DNA of 64,000 nt from Epsilonproteobacteria bacterium UBA4036. Lineage in GTDB: Bacteria; Campylobacterota; Campylobacteria; Campylobacterales; Arcobacteraceae. Position numbers and translations under genes: made by a program. Location of the stretch: contig DGAG01000008.1 in the NCBI GenBank assembly GCA_002382325.1, positions 58,294-122,293 on the forward strand, written 5' to 3'. Below, piece after piece: positions 37,701 through 52,700 of this stretch (its first letter is position 1; the number at the start of each line of letters is the position of its first letter). The notes below the pieces were generated by a model. It ran no database searches. It was not told the DNA's origin and saw only the letters and a list, made by a program, of their open reading frames with translations.

Positions 37701-40700
37701 ATCATCCCCACTTGTCCCAATGGCATTGTTGATATGATACACAGAGTCTGTCTTAATTGCGGTTGATAAATCGCTGTTCTCTCTTACAGTTACAATTTGT
37801 CCCTCAGCTGCCAAATCAACAAAAACAGAGTAATTTGAATCAGTAATCGCACTGTAATCAACCGTATCACTTCCACTTGCAGTTGCCGTTGTACCGTCCC
37901 AAGTACCACCATAGATGCTATTGTCTCCACCAAATTTTAAGGCATCATTTGCACCACTTGCATCATAATAGGTTTTAAACATATCATTGCCACTGTCACC
38001 AACCATCACATCAGCACCAAGTCCAGCAAATACTAAGTCATCGTCCGCACCACCATTAAGAAAGTTATCACCTGCAACACCATAAAGGGTATCATCACCA
38101 CCGTGTCCCCAAATTGAGTTATTGGAAATACTTCCTTTGATGGTATCACTTTCTAAATCACTTCCACGTACTTGCTCTATTCCATACAATAAGTTAAACC
38201 CTTGATCCGCACTGTAAGCAAACCCATTGTCATCATAAGTGCCTATAACATTTGTATCATACATCGTTTCATCCGAAGCTTGAATGCCCTCTTTGCCACT
38301 TAAATCAATGGTCATACCTTTGATGGCTAATCTGTAATCCACCATATCAAGCGTTCCATTGTCGTGTGTTTCATTCCCACCATAGACAAAATTGGTCATA
38401 TTATCCGCAGCTTCAAATACAAAGGTATCATTCCCTGCTTCACCATAAAGGGTATCTTCTCCATTCCCACCTTTTATGATGTCATTGCCTGCACCTGCAT
38501 ATAAAGTATCATTCCCTAAGCCACCACTTAAATCATCTGCTCCGGCTGCTCCAAAAATCGTATCGTTGCCTGTCCCTCCTACAAGTAAATTCACATCTGT
38601 AGAAGCAGAATTTCTTTCTTGTGTTCCACCATAAATAAGATTATTTCCTGCAATGGCATAAATACTGTCAACCCCATCAAGTCCAACAAACGTATTTACT
38701 CCATCACTGCCTGTGATGGTATCATTGTGTGCGGTTCCTATAATATTTTCAATAGATGTAATGGTATGATGATTGGTCGTATCTCCTACTTGAACAGCAA
38801 CATCAGTGACCCCTTGCATATTGATAACGACTCGTTCTGCTAATCCATCATACGAAACCGTATCAAAACCATCGCCCCCATCAACCAAGTTTGAAGCCGC
38901 ATTTGCAACAGAAAGCATATTGATAATATCATCGCCACCTTGTGCATAAATAGTATCCGCCCCACTTCCTGCATAAATAGTATCTGTTCCACTTCCTGCA
39001 TGTATGGTATTAACACCACTTCCACTGGTAATTGTATCTGCTTGAGCTGTTCCTATGACATTATCAATGCCATAAAAGGTATCATTTTTTGAGCCACTTG
39101 CAAAATCATTGTTAAGTAAATCGACTTGCGCTGTTTGAGCGGTCAAATTTATAATCGTTTGATTATTATACGCACTGTAATCGATGGTATCTTGAGTATT
39201 GCTATCTGTATGAGTATCAATATCTCCATTTCCATCAAAAGTAATACTTCCAGCATAAACGGTATCTGATAATTCGCCCATCATCACAAATTTATCAGCA
39301 CCATTTCCACCGACAAGAATATTGGCTTCACCACTTCCTGTAAGTGTATCATTTCCTGCTCCACCTATGGCATTTTGAATATTTCGTATGGTATCACTGT
39401 ATCCACTTCCAACCACATTGGCTGTTTGATTCGTTAAATCCACAACCACACTGTTTGAACTGCCTACATATTCATAACTCACATAATTTCCACTGCTTCC
39501 ATTTCCACCATCAAGATAGTTATTTCCACTTCTTCCCATCAAGAAGTCGCTTCCTGCCCCACCTATTAGGGTATTATTGGTCGCACTTTTTCCTATTAAA
39601 GTATCATTACCTGCCGTTCCTGTAATGTTTTCAATATTTTGAAGTAAATCACTAACAATGGTATTATCACTAAAATTCACCATAGATTGATTGTTGCCAT
39701 TAACCACATTCAAATCCACACTGATATTATTTGTATTATCACTTAAAGCACTGTAATCCACTGTATCACTACTGCTGTTTGCACCTACACTTAAAGCACC
39801 TTCAATGGTATTTCCACCTGTGTAAGCATTGGTGTCAACTTTAATAATATCATTACCACTGCCTGAAACAATCGTATTTGCTACAGTATCATTAAGCGTA
39901 ATGATATCGGCATAATTACTCCCTTTTAAGTTTTCAATCCCAAAGAAGCTATCCGTGCCTGTTGACGTTCCTTTGGCATATCCTGTAGCTCCCGCTGCGA
40001 TATTGGCATCAACGATTGTTGAATTTAAATTCGCTTCAATAAAAGTAAAGGCATTTTGATAGTTTGCCCAGTCTTGTACACTGTTATCTTGGTGAACATC
40101 ACTGCCATCGACATACCCACCATAAATCGTATCATTGCCACTGCCACTGAATATAGTATCGCTTCCATCACCACCATAAATGGTGTTATCACCAGCTGTT
40201 GCATAAATGATATCATCATTGGCACCACCATCAATAAAGTCATTGCCCGTACCACCTGTGATAATATCATCACCTGCTTCACCATAAAGTTCATTAAGAC
40301 CTGCCACACCACTGATATTATCATTTCCAGCACCACCTCTTAAGATATTGCTGTTTCCATCTCCTGTGATATTATCGGCACCATCCCCACCAAAAAAGTT
40401 TTGAATATTTTTAATTCTATCCGTTTGGGCTGTTGTTATAGTAACATCTCTAAAATTTGCTCCATCCAGTGTGACGGTAATATTTTGAGCTGAAGTGGCA
40501 TTAGAGTAATCCATGGTGTTATTTCCACTGTTTCCATCAAATTGATTCGCAACGGTAAAATTGGTTTTAAACACATCATTACCCTCACCCCCTTTGATGC
40601 TTTGGATATTTTGTAGTGTATCAAAATCTCCGGTAACAACTTCTTGAGCTCCAACTGCTCCTAAATCAACACTCACACCATTGGTATAGTACTCATAACT

Positions 40701-43700
40701 GACAAGATTTCCACTGGCACTGTTTCCATCGATGGTATTAGCTGTAGCACCAGATGCCATTTTAAAAATATCATTACCACTGCCACCAATGGCATTTTGA
40801 ATTGAAACCAATGTGTCTTGATCACTGGCATTCACATATCCAAGCCCTATTTTAAAATCAACTTCTACATTGGTAGTTGCATACTCATAACTTACCGTAT
40901 TGTTTCCAGTTCCACCATCAAGATAGTCTTTTCCACCTCGACCCATCAACGTATCATCACCCGCTCCACCACTTAAAGTATTGGCTGCACTGTCTCCATA
41001 AATAGAATCATTCCCATCGCTTCCAATAATATTTTGAATATGGGTGTACGTATCCGTTGCACTTAAACTGCCATTTATATAAATTTCACCGTCATTGTCT
41101 AAATCAACTCTGACAAAATCCTGTGTGGCATCATCTACACTCAACTGGCTGTAATCAACCGTATCGCCTTTATCATCATAACCATTCCCATCAAAGTGAT
41201 TATCTCTTGAAAAATGCGATTTAAAGGTATCGTCAAAATTACTTCCAATGATATTTTCAATATCTTTTAAAGTATCAATCCCCATACCGCCGCCAACATT
41301 TTGAGCTGTCTCTATCCCTAAATCCACATTCACAGCAGCTACGGCTTCAGAGTAGTTAACGGTATCAATGTCATCTCCTCCATCAATTAAATCATTACCC
41401 ACTCCACTGTAAATCATATCATTATTAGCCCCACCATACAACTCGTTGTTTCCGGAGGTTCCTCTTAGGGTATCATTTCCAGCAGCTCCAATTAAAATAT
41501 TATCGTTGGTATCCCCTACAATACTATCATCTCCTGCTCCACCTGTAACATTTTCAATGTTTTTAATGGTGTCGTTTGAAGCATTTGTTATGCTAACAGT
41601 TGCCAAAGTGCTTCCATTGAGTGTTACATTTATATTTTGCGTTGCTGTGAGATTTGAATAATCAACCGTATCCGTTCCATCATTCCCATCAAAGCTGTTA
41701 CTTACAGTTGTATTGGTTTTGAAAATATCATCACCTGTTCCACCAATGGCATTTTGAACGCCATAGAGTGTTGCACGACTTGTTGTACTGATTGTTCCAG
41801 TATCATTGAGTCCACTTAAGTTTTGAGACATATCTACAATAACATCTTGAGTCTCATCTTCATAACTGATGGTATTAATTTCGCCACCCGTTAAAGCATT
41901 CGCAATAAGGGAGCCATCACCTGCAACACTTACCGTTCCACCGTAAATGGTATTCACACCTCCTTGTGCAAAAAAAGTGTCGTTGCTGTTGCCTCCAATG
42001 AGTATATTATCACTGTTATTGCCTTTGAGTGTATCAGCTCCACTGCTTCCAATGACATTTTCAAATCCATGCAGCTCATCAAAATTATTCACATCAACAT
42101 TTGCCGTACTGGCTTGTAAGTCAACCGTGACATGTTTACCACTTTCAAGATACGCATAACTGACATAATCCCCTAATCCTGCTCCTCCATCAAGGTAGTT
42201 TTGACCACCTCCACCGCTGATGGTATCATCGCCTTGTCCACCTTTTAAACTGTTATTTTGTGCACTTGAACCAATAATAGTATCAGCACCAGCACCTCCT
42301 GTGATATTGCTAATACCACTGATAGTATCGGTTCCAAAATTTGTCGCATTTAATTTTTTGGTAACAGTATTTGAAGAGTGCAGATTTACCTCAATGGTTC
42401 GTGTACTGTCATAGGCACTGTAATCAAGCAAATTATCACTGCCAAACCCTTCATACGTATTACTGCCATCATCCCCACTGCTTAGACTAAAATCGCCTGC
42501 TGTTGTAGAAACGACCCCTGCTTTAAAAACAGTTTGCCCATCGCTGCTTCCAACTAAATAGTCATTGCCACTGCTTCCTATAAGTGTATCATTGGTTCCT
42601 TGATGTGCGTGCAGTGTATTATCTAAACTATTTCCTGCAAGGGTATCACTTTGAATGGTTCCCTTTATATTTTCAATATCTTTTAAATAATCTTGATTGA
42701 CTCCAATGGTTGCCGTTGAAAAATCATTGACATCCACTGCGGATAAATTAACCACCACTTTGGCATCTCTTAAAGTATAACTTGCCCAGTCTCCACCACT
42801 TGCAACACTGTTATGAGTACCCCCATCAAGAACATTACCCGTACTGCCAAAACTTACAAGGGTATCATCTCCAGCTCCTCCTTGAAGCGTATTTTTAGAA
42901 TTATTTCCTGTAAGCGTATCGTTTCCTGCACTCCCTGTAAGATTTTCAATATCATAAATGGTATCTGATTTTTGTAACACATTTGAAGCATTAAATACTT
43001 GCAGCGTTTGCCCATTACCAATAGTTCCTACTACTTTATAATTAGCATCATCAATCAACTCATACGATACAGTATCGCCATTTACTTCATCCGTTGTGCC
43101 ACCATAAAAAGTATTATTGCCATCATCGTAAGAAGCTTTAAAGGTATCATCCCCTCCTAAACCTTTAAACGTATCATTGGCACTTCCACTTATGAATTCA
43201 TCATTAAATTCACTGCCTAAAATCTCTTCAATGTTAACTAAAGTATCAATCCCTCCAAAACCGTTGGTTGCAACTTGCTCAGTGGCTTTTCTCATATCAA
43301 CAACAATACCACTTCCAGCAAGAGAATAATCAACTACGTCAATATCAGTTCCACTTGTACCCCCATCAAGATAGTTGCTTCCACCTCGACCTACTAAAGT
43401 ATCAGCTCCAGCTCCACCTAATAAAGTATTACTGGTTGCTGTTCCTTTAATCGTGTCGTTACCAGCTGTTCCTGTGATATTTCTAATATTAATAATCGTA
43501 TCGGTGGCTTTTAATTCATTGGCTTGATAAATCGCACCGCTGTTATCATTTAAATCAACTCGTACAAAATTTTGTACTGCGTTGCCACTGATATTCATAT
43601 TGCTGTAATCTAACGTATCGCCATTGCTGTTTTCTCCCCCTCCAACAAACCGATTACTCACAGTAAAGTGTGTTCTAAAGGTATCATCTTGTGATGTTCC

Positions 43701-46700
43701 AATGATATTTTCCACGTCAATAAGTTGGTGTTGGGTCGTGCCATAAACTGTTTGATATGTGGTTGAATTTCCCATATCAACCTCAACACCACTGCTCGTA
43801 ACTTCACTGTAGTTAATGGTATCAACTCCTGTACCACCATGAATTAAATCTTGACTTGTTCCTGCGTAAAACATATCATCATCAGCCCCACCATACAGTT
43901 CATTCACTCCTGCAATGCCTCTTAGCGTATCGTTTCCAGCACCCGCTGTAATGCTGTTATTGTTATTATTACCAATAAGTGTATCTGCATTATTTGAACC
44001 AATAATATTTTGAATGTTAATAAGCGTATCAAGTCCATCTTTTGTATCTTGTTGTCCTACAATTCGTAAATCAACTTCAACGCCATTAAGTGCATCACTA
44101 AAACTTACTGTATTGCTGGTACCACCTCCACCATCGATGGTATTGTTTCCACTGTTACCTTGAAGCGTATCATTTCCACTGCTTCCAATAAGATTGGTTA
44201 TATTGTAAAGTTGATTGCCATTATAAGTATCACTTCCATACGTCGTGGTTGCTGTTCCATACCCAGCTCCCCCTCTTAAGTTTGCAATCACATGATCAGC
44301 ATCAAAAAATGAAACCGTATTAATCCCTGTTCCGCCATCAATTAAGTTATCTCCACTTCCTGCTGCAATGGTATCGTTCCCTGTTCCTCCATAAATAGAG
44401 TCATTGCCACTTGCTGTATAAATAAAATTATTTCCACCTGTGCTGTTGACAATATTTTTATCATCACTTCCTATTAAAATATCATCAAAACTTGAACCTA
44501 TAATGTTTTGGAAATTGGTAATAGTGTCATCACCTATGGTATATGTTGTCGTTGTTGCACCTACAGTAACCGTTCTTGAACCCGTTGCATTTTGAGCTTC
44601 ATACGTTCCATCAATACTTGCGGAAACACCATTAACAATAAATTCACTTCCAATATTAGCTTTGACTCCCGTTTGAGCATTTTCAAAGCTAATCGTATTA
44701 TTACCGCCATTTCCATTGAGAACATTATCGTTTGAATTTCCTTCAATCGTATCATCAAGTGCCGTTCCTGTGATGTTTTGAATATTTTTTAAATAATGAT
44801 GATTTTCATCCGCCACTCCAATTTTAACCACGCCAAAAGAGTTATCTGTCAATCGAAGATTGATTTTTTCACTAAAATCAGAATAATCGACCAAATTTGT
44901 ATCACTGCCACCATCGATTTGTGTCCCTTTTCCGTACTCAAGTAATTGGTCAACAGCTGTTCCATCGGGGGCTTTAAAAATAAAAGTGTCATCACCACTG
45001 TCACCATAAATACGGTCACCTATCACACTGCCATCCCCTTGCAATGCACCCGTACTCATGTAAAAAGTGTCGTTACCAACCCCACCTTTAACCACACTGC
45101 TTATGTCATCTTTTCCTGTAAGAGTATCGTTACCTGCACTCCCTGTGATATTTTTAATTCCATCAATATAATCTGATTTTATTAATGCATTATCACTGCT
45201 TTGGTGTACAGTGATACTTCCACTGTTTAAATCTCCTATAATATAATAATCACTTGAAGTAATTCCACCAATTAAAGTTCCATTATGGTCATAAGCACTG
45301 TAGCTGATTGTTCCACTGTCATTACTGGCAACATTTTTAGTGCCTCCAAAAAAGTAATTTTCCCCACTTGTAGCAGAACTTATAAAAAGATCATCGCCCC
45401 CTTGTCCATAAATGGTATCATTGCCGCTGCCTGCAACAAACACATCCCCAAAACTGCTTCCCCAAATCTCTTCAATATTTTCTAACTTATCTTTTCCACC
45501 AAAGCCATTATCAAAAACTTCATACGTGGCATTTGCGGTGTTGGTTAAATCCACTTTAATACCGCTATTAAGTGTCACACTGCTATAATCCGCCACATCA
45601 ATAAACGTTTTTGTATCACTTGTAATATTGGTTAAGTTAGGCGTGTGGCTTGTTTCTAAAAAGAGTTTTCCATTGTGATTAACAATACTGCTGTGTGCCA
45701 ATGTAGGTGTGCTTTGATTAAATGCTGTTTCAAGCGCATTTAAAACCTTTTGTTTTGTATCACCTGCTTGTGCGGTATAAGTAAAGGTAACGCCATTAAG
45801 TTCTATAGAGTATGTTGTGCCATTGGCATACGTAATATCAAGTTCAAAACCATTTTGTCCCCCATTTAAAGTATTATTGCCCGCTCCTCCAGTTAAGGTA
45901 TCTGCTCCATATCCACCATTTAAAATATTGCTAAAATTATTGCCTTTAATATTATCATTTCCAGCCCCACCTGTAATATTTTGAATATTTTTAATGGTTA
46001 ATAAATCATCATTATTTGTAGTGTATTGTTGTTCATCGGTATTGCTTAAATCAAGTGTGATATTTTGTGACGTATATGCAAAACTTACAAAGTTGCCATT
46101 ACTATAAGCACCTCCATCAATATAATCTTTTCCACCATATCCAAGCAGTGTATCATCTCCACCACCACCAATAAGCGTATTCGCCCCACTGTTTCCTCTT
46201 AAAGTATCATTTCCATCACCACCAACAAGTCCATTGATGTCTTTAAAGGTGTGGGTTCCAACACCTGTAATCACTTTTGTGCTATCGTTAATATCTAAAT
46301 CCAAATCAATATTAGTGCCATCGTTGGCCTTAATATAACTGTAATCCACCGTATCAATACTATTGGCATGTCCTGTATAAAAATCATCACCTTTACTGGC
46401 ATAAAACCAGTCATTACCCTCACCACCTATAAAAGTGTTTCCCTCTCCGTCTTTTCCTCTAAAGACATCGGCATTCACACTTCCTATAATCGTATCAATG
46501 TTTTCAATTTTATCTTTGCTTCCTTTTCCATCGCTGCTGACTTGATAATCATTTGCCGTTAAATCAACCACAATACCCTCATCAGCAACCGTTAAGTTTT
46601 CATAACTTAACACATTTTGTGAAGCAATACTTCCTTTAATAACATCAAAACCACCACTGCCGATAAAATAATCATCTCCACCGTTACCTTCTAAAACATT

Positions 46701-49700
46701 GTTATTGGCATCACCTCTTATGGTATCATTGTGTTGTGTACCAATAATATTTTCAATGCCCTGCAATTTATGTGAAGCAATGCCATTTAATGTACTTATA
46801 ACCTCTTCATTGCCATTGAGGGTAACAATCAATCCACTTGTTGGTGTAACCAAATCTGTTACGCCACTAAAATCAACAGTATCACTTCCACTACCTCCAA
46901 CTAAACTATCTTGTCCATGATCTTTTGAAGTAATAATAAATAAATCATTATCTGCTCCACCATCATGGACATTTACTCCTTCACTGCTGTAAAAAGTGTC
47001 ATCATTTAAACCACCACGGAAAATATATCCCGTAGTTGTACTATCCCCTGTAAATTTATCCTTATAATTTGAACCGTGAATTTCATCAATATTAATAAGC
47101 TTATCTTTTCCAGTAGTACCACTAGTGGTTACATGAAAACCATCCACATCACCGTTCATATTCACTTCAATAGAAGTAGCAGATGGAGCATAATAGGCTA
47201 TGTCAACTCCACCGCCCCCTCTTAAGGTATTATTCCCTCCGGCTCCATATAAAGAGTTTCGTCCGCCACTTCCTCCGTCTAAAACATTATCACTGCTGTT
47301 TCCATATAATGTATTATCACTATTATTTCCAATGATTTCTTGAATTTTAGAGACCCTATCCTCTTCATTGTAATTGACTCCACCATTGGTATCAATACTT
47401 GCTGTTGAGATATTAAGATCAACAAATACTCCAACGCCATCACGTTGAGCAAAACTTAACGTATTTTGACCTATTCCTCCATCAAGGCTATCGTTACCAG
47501 CACTACTAAAAATAGTATCATTGCCACTGCCACCATTGATAATATCAACACCACTTCCCCCTGTAATTTGGTCATTGCCTGCTCCACCCAAAAGGGTATT
47601 GGTACCAGAAAATCCAAAAATAGTATCATCGCCTGCAGCACCGTCTAGTACATTGTCGCGACTGTCTCCTGTAATGGTATCATTATTGGCAGTTCCAACT
47701 AAATGCGACACATTTTGAAATTTCATGGTGTGAATCGTTGTATCACCGGCATCATTTTTCAACTCAATGGTCATTTGAGTATTACCATTGAGTGTCACAT
47801 CAATTCCACCCGTAGTGCTGTTATTATCTCCATCAAGAATTTGACTGTAGTTTAAACTGTTTACACCGCCGCTTGTACCATCAAAGCTGTCTTCCAAAGC
47901 ACCGCCTAATGTATCATTGGAAGAGACAAAAAAGGTATCATTGCCACTGCTTCCTATTACTGTATCGCTTCCAACTCCGCTGTAAACGATATTGTTATAA
48001 ATTGAAAAATCTGCAACAGTACTGTCCAATGATTCATTTGCTCGTGAAGTATAAATAATATTTTTACCACTGTTTGCATAAATAGTATCATTGCCCCCAC
48101 CCAATTCAACAATGAGTTTATCACTGGCATTTCTATCATTTGCCAATCGTACGGTATCACTGTTTTTAGTGGTGATGATTTTTTCAATATTTTCAAGTCT
48201 ATCTCGACCCCCATTGGCATTATCAGTAACTTGATAAGCTTGTCCAGATAAATCAAACGGGGTTACAAAATCAATGGTAACTCCATTTGAAGAGCTGACA
48301 TGAGAGTAATCAGCTACATCAATAAATGTTTTATAATCCGCTGTCATATTAGTTGGGGTAAGTGTATGTGATGTTTCTACAAATAGCTTGGTGCCATTAT
48401 TGACAATGGTTGAATCTGCACTGAGTGTTGTATTTTGATTAAACGCATTTTCAAGTGCTTTTAAAAGGTCATCTTTATTCGCAGCACTGGCACTAATAAT
48501 TTGACCATTAAGGGTAAAAGAGTACGTAGTTCCGGCATTAAATGCTCCTGAAATATCAACTTCATAGCCATTTAACCCCCCATTTAACACGTTATATCCG
48601 GAACTACCATACAAAGTATCCGCACCAAAACCACCACTTAGCGTGTTATTTAAACTGTTTCCTTTTAATATATCATTTCCAGCCCCACCAATAACATTTT
48701 GGATATTTTTAATCGTAATGGTTCCTGCATTGGTATCTTGTACTTCTGTATTATTTAAATCAACACTTACTCCCACTGCGGTAAAAGCGAAACTGGTCGT
48801 ATTAATACCTTCTCCCCCATCAAGATAATCACTGCCACCAAATCCCAGCAGTGTATCGTTTCCTTTTCCACCTATGAGTGTATTTTGTCCATTGTTACCA
48901 ATTAAAATATCATTTCCATCGCTTCCAATAAGCCCATTGATATTTGAAAAAGTATGCGTACCATAATCTGCATGAATCAGCTGTACACCATCATTGATAT
49001 TAACCACCAAATCAATGGTATTACCTAAGGCATCTTTGGCATAAGTATAATCCACTACATCAATAGAGTTTTCATGTCCAATGAACTCATCATTCCCACG
49101 ACTGGCAATAAACGTATCATCACCTAATCCACCATTAAGCACATTATCTTCACCATCTTTAGCTCGAATCACATCTTTGTAACTGCTTCCAATTACATTT
49201 TGAATGTTGTTCAGTGTTTCTCGAACAATAATGCCGTTACTGTTGGTAAACACTTCTTGTAAAGCACTGTTATTTAAATTAAGGGTAATACCTAAGTTTT
49301 GTGCCGTTGGTAAAACGCTAATGGCACTATAATCGACTGTATTAACGCCCAAACCACCCTCAAGATAGTTCGTACCTGCATTTCCACCACTTAGGGTATC
49401 GTTTTCATTTCCACCAATTAAAGTATTATTTTGAGAATTTCCTCTTAAGGTATTTTCGTGGTCTAAACTTCCTGTAATATTTTCAATATTGATGATGGTA
49501 TGGGTTTGCGTTTTTGCATCACCCTCAAGTACTTTTGATTCGTTACCCGATTCACCTAAAGTCAATTCAATTTTTGCATTGATTTGTGAAAAATCGATGG
49601 TATCGCCTGTGATTTCGCCATCACTGCCACCGTCCACATAATCACTGCCTCCACTGGCATAAAAATAGTCATCACCACTGTCACCATACAAGTTATCGTT

Positions 49701-52700
49701 GCCTAATCCCCCTTGTAAGGTATCATTTCCAGAACCACCATGAAATTCAAATTCAACAATTGAAGAAGCATCTGCTTTAATCACATCTTTATAACTTGAC
49801 CCAATAATTTTTTCAACAGAGCTAAGCTCATCACTGTTTTGTGCCGCACCCGTTCCTCTTAAAATTGTACCGGTTGTATCAATATTTTCAGCAACGATGG
49901 CTTTAAGTGATTGGCTATAATCAATGGTATCTACACCATCACCTCCAATAATACTGTTATTGCCTTCATGTGCAATAAAAAGGTCATTGCCCGTACCTCC
50001 ATCTAAAGTATTATTAGAATTATTTCCTATAAGAGTATCTTTCCCATTAGTACCAATTAAGTTTTCAATACTAAGAAGCGTATCATCGATACTTAAGCCT
50101 TTTGAAGCTGTTCCATTCAATAAATTTGCAACCACTCCTTCATCTGTAGTTGCTTTTGTTAAAACACTGTAATCAGCTGTATCATTTCCACCTAACCCAT
50201 TGAGTGTATTTACACCGGTTAAACTTGCTCCTAATGTATCATTAAAAACCGTACCAATTAGATTTTCAATATCATTAAGTGTGTCATTTCCTGCATTGAT
50301 GGTATCTTGTGCTGTATTGTCTTTTCCTAAATATACGGTAACTCCACCTGTTGTAATATCTTCATAACTGGCGGTATCATTTCCTAATCCCCCATCAAGA
50401 ATATCATCACCCGTTCCACTGTAAACCGTATCAGCACCACTGCCACCATACAAAGAGTTCGTACCGCCAACGGCTTTAAGCACATCATCTCCTGCCATAC
50501 CGTAAAGGGTGTTATCTTGCGTTGATGAAGCAATAAGGGTATCTCCAAAAGCAAAAATGTCGGTTCCTTTAATGGCTTCAATACTCGTAAGTGCATCGGT
50601 TCCTTGACCAATGGCCCGACCTTCATTTAAGTTCACAACAACAGCATTATTGGTGTAACTGCTGTAATCGACTAAATCACTTCCAGCACTTCCCCCATCA
50701 AAGCTGTTATTGGTATTATCAGCACCACTAAAAGTATCATTATAAGCAGAGCCTATTACATTTTGAATATTTTCAAGTCTATCGGTGGTATTGGTCGTTG
50801 TTCCCTCACCCCACGTCTCACCATTGGCTCGAGCAGTATCGCTTAAAAATGCTACTTTTACACCATTGGTATCCGTCACTTGTGAATAATCCACTGTATT
50901 AACGCCACTTCCACCATCAATGCTGTTATTACCTAGACCACTTTTGATTAAATCATTGCCCGCATTTCCATACAAAAAATCATTGCCATTTTTTCCATCA
51001 ATCGTATCGTTTCCTGCACCACCATGAATTATATTGACATCGTTACTTCCAGTTAAGGTATCTCTAAAATCACTTCCTATAATATTTTCAATGCTATGAA
51101 GGGTATCGGTCTCTAATCCACCTGTCGCTAGTGTACTCTTTGCCACGCCTAAAGACAAATCAACTTCAACTCCAGCCCCAGCATTTGAAACTGCTAAATT
51201 GGAGTATGAAACCGTATCACTTCCACTGCCCCCATCAATCGTATCATTTCCTTGACCTGGGGCGATAGTATCATCCCCCTCATTTCCATACAATGTATCT
51301 TCACCACTTTGTGCAAAAATAGTATCTTGAGTCACACCACCAATAACCGTCGTGTCAATATTTCCTGTTCGAATAATGTTGTCATTAAGATTCGTTGCAA
51401 GCACAAAACCATCTTTGAAATCATCCACTTGCGAATATCGGTAACTCAAAGGGGCATCTGGGTCGACTTCTTTAATATTCATTCCATAAGTTTTATCAAA
51501 GGTAATGCTTGTCAACTCAGGTTGTTCTGCATCTGCTTTTAAATGGTCTGGTACATTGTCAATACTCCATTCTGATTGGGCCTCTACTTTCATACCGAAA
51601 GTATAGACTTGTCCCAAATTCGTATTGTACTTAATGGCAAAATTAATCTCCCCATTGTTAGGATTGACCGTAAATCCTTGCGTGATGTCATCAGCTTGGC
51701 TTAATGTCCAAACGCCTCCACCACTTGAAGTTCCTCCAACAATTGAAGCAATACCGGGAATACCACTGATTTGTATGGTAGTAATTCCAAAACCAGCTGG
51801 TTGGGAAGGAGAGAGTTTGATTAATCTTGATGTAAAATCATCTCCAAAAAAAGTTTCATTGTCGACTTTTATGACGGATTGATGAGCTAATGCCCTGTTG
51901 ACTGTACTAAAATCAATATCTTCTGCGTTGGTCTGTTTTTGCAGCTCACTTAACGCTGGATTATTGGGATAATCATTGGCATAAAGAGTTCCTCCACCTC
52001 CTGTAACATGAAGTGTTCTTGCCATTCCATCACCAATAAACTCATCAACAGCTTTAATATGTTCTACATTAATATCAAACGTAAGTGTTGGTAAAACCCC
52101 TTCAACCTTTGCATCATCCCCGGGTGTTACAATGGGAGATGAACTCTCATCCGATGTAAATTGGTTTTCAACCACTTCAGGTATCTCAACAGGAGGCTGT
52201 GCAAAGTCAAAGGAAGATTCCATTTCACTTTTGCTTTGGTCTTGTTCTGTTTGTTCTTGTTGTACAATCATTTGAGAGACTTTTTCCATCGTCTCTTCAA
52301 TATCTTCAACAATTTTCTTGACTTTATCTTCTCGCTGAATATCGGCTTCTACAGGAAGTGAATTTAAGGGCAAGTCATTCACTTCTTCAACTTGAGAAAG
52401 TACTTGTCCTAAAGAGAACTTTTGTCCACCTACTCCACTAAAGCCCGGAGGGTTGTCGCTGTATCCCATAAGTGCCATAGAGACGAAAGTAAAAAGCCCA
52501 CCATTTGGTAGAGTAACAACAATATCTCCACCCACTAATCGATATTCCAAACTTTCTATATTAATGCCATCCAATTCGTACTCAATCTCATCACCTGGGC
52601 GGACATACACGGCAACATTCTGTCCTTTTTGAGGAGCTTTCTTAACAAGAACTTTCTTATTTTGATAGGATAAGATATCTTTCGTTTCCATTAATACTTC

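Larger units (their letters stand above)
29270..51335 (-). repeat. RTX module array, about 70 copies
   Basis: This is the 22-kb coding repeat. By eye I count about 70 linker motifs of the form (L/I)xNI(E/Q)NIIGxxxxDTLxGN. Each is followed by one to several glycine/aspartate nonapeptides and a VDYS strand block. At DNA level the plus strand shows variants of GTATCATTGCC again and again. Copies differ enough to be old, but some blocks of several modules are near duplicates (for example 45463-46462 and 48176-49170). RTX units fold on calcium binding after secretion. Confidence 0.9.

Noticed and set aside
29270..51335. Regularly spaced repeats that might suggest a CRISPR array
   Set aside because: The repeats are in frame, vary codon by codon and encode RTX modules. 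There are no identical short repeats with unique spacers, and no cas genes.
29270..51335. AAG tripeptides in the RTX protein as LapG cleavage sites
   Set aside because: They fall inside GAAGNDT-type calcium repeats and not in the N-terminal region between the retention module and the rest, where LapG cuts.
26059..52361. Dozens of open frames of 60-150 codons on the plus strand opposite the giant RTX gene
   Set aside because: They are by-products of the biased repeat codons on the other strand: low-complexity Ile/Thr/Ser- or Pro/Val-rich translations, no ribosome binding sites, no family resemblance.
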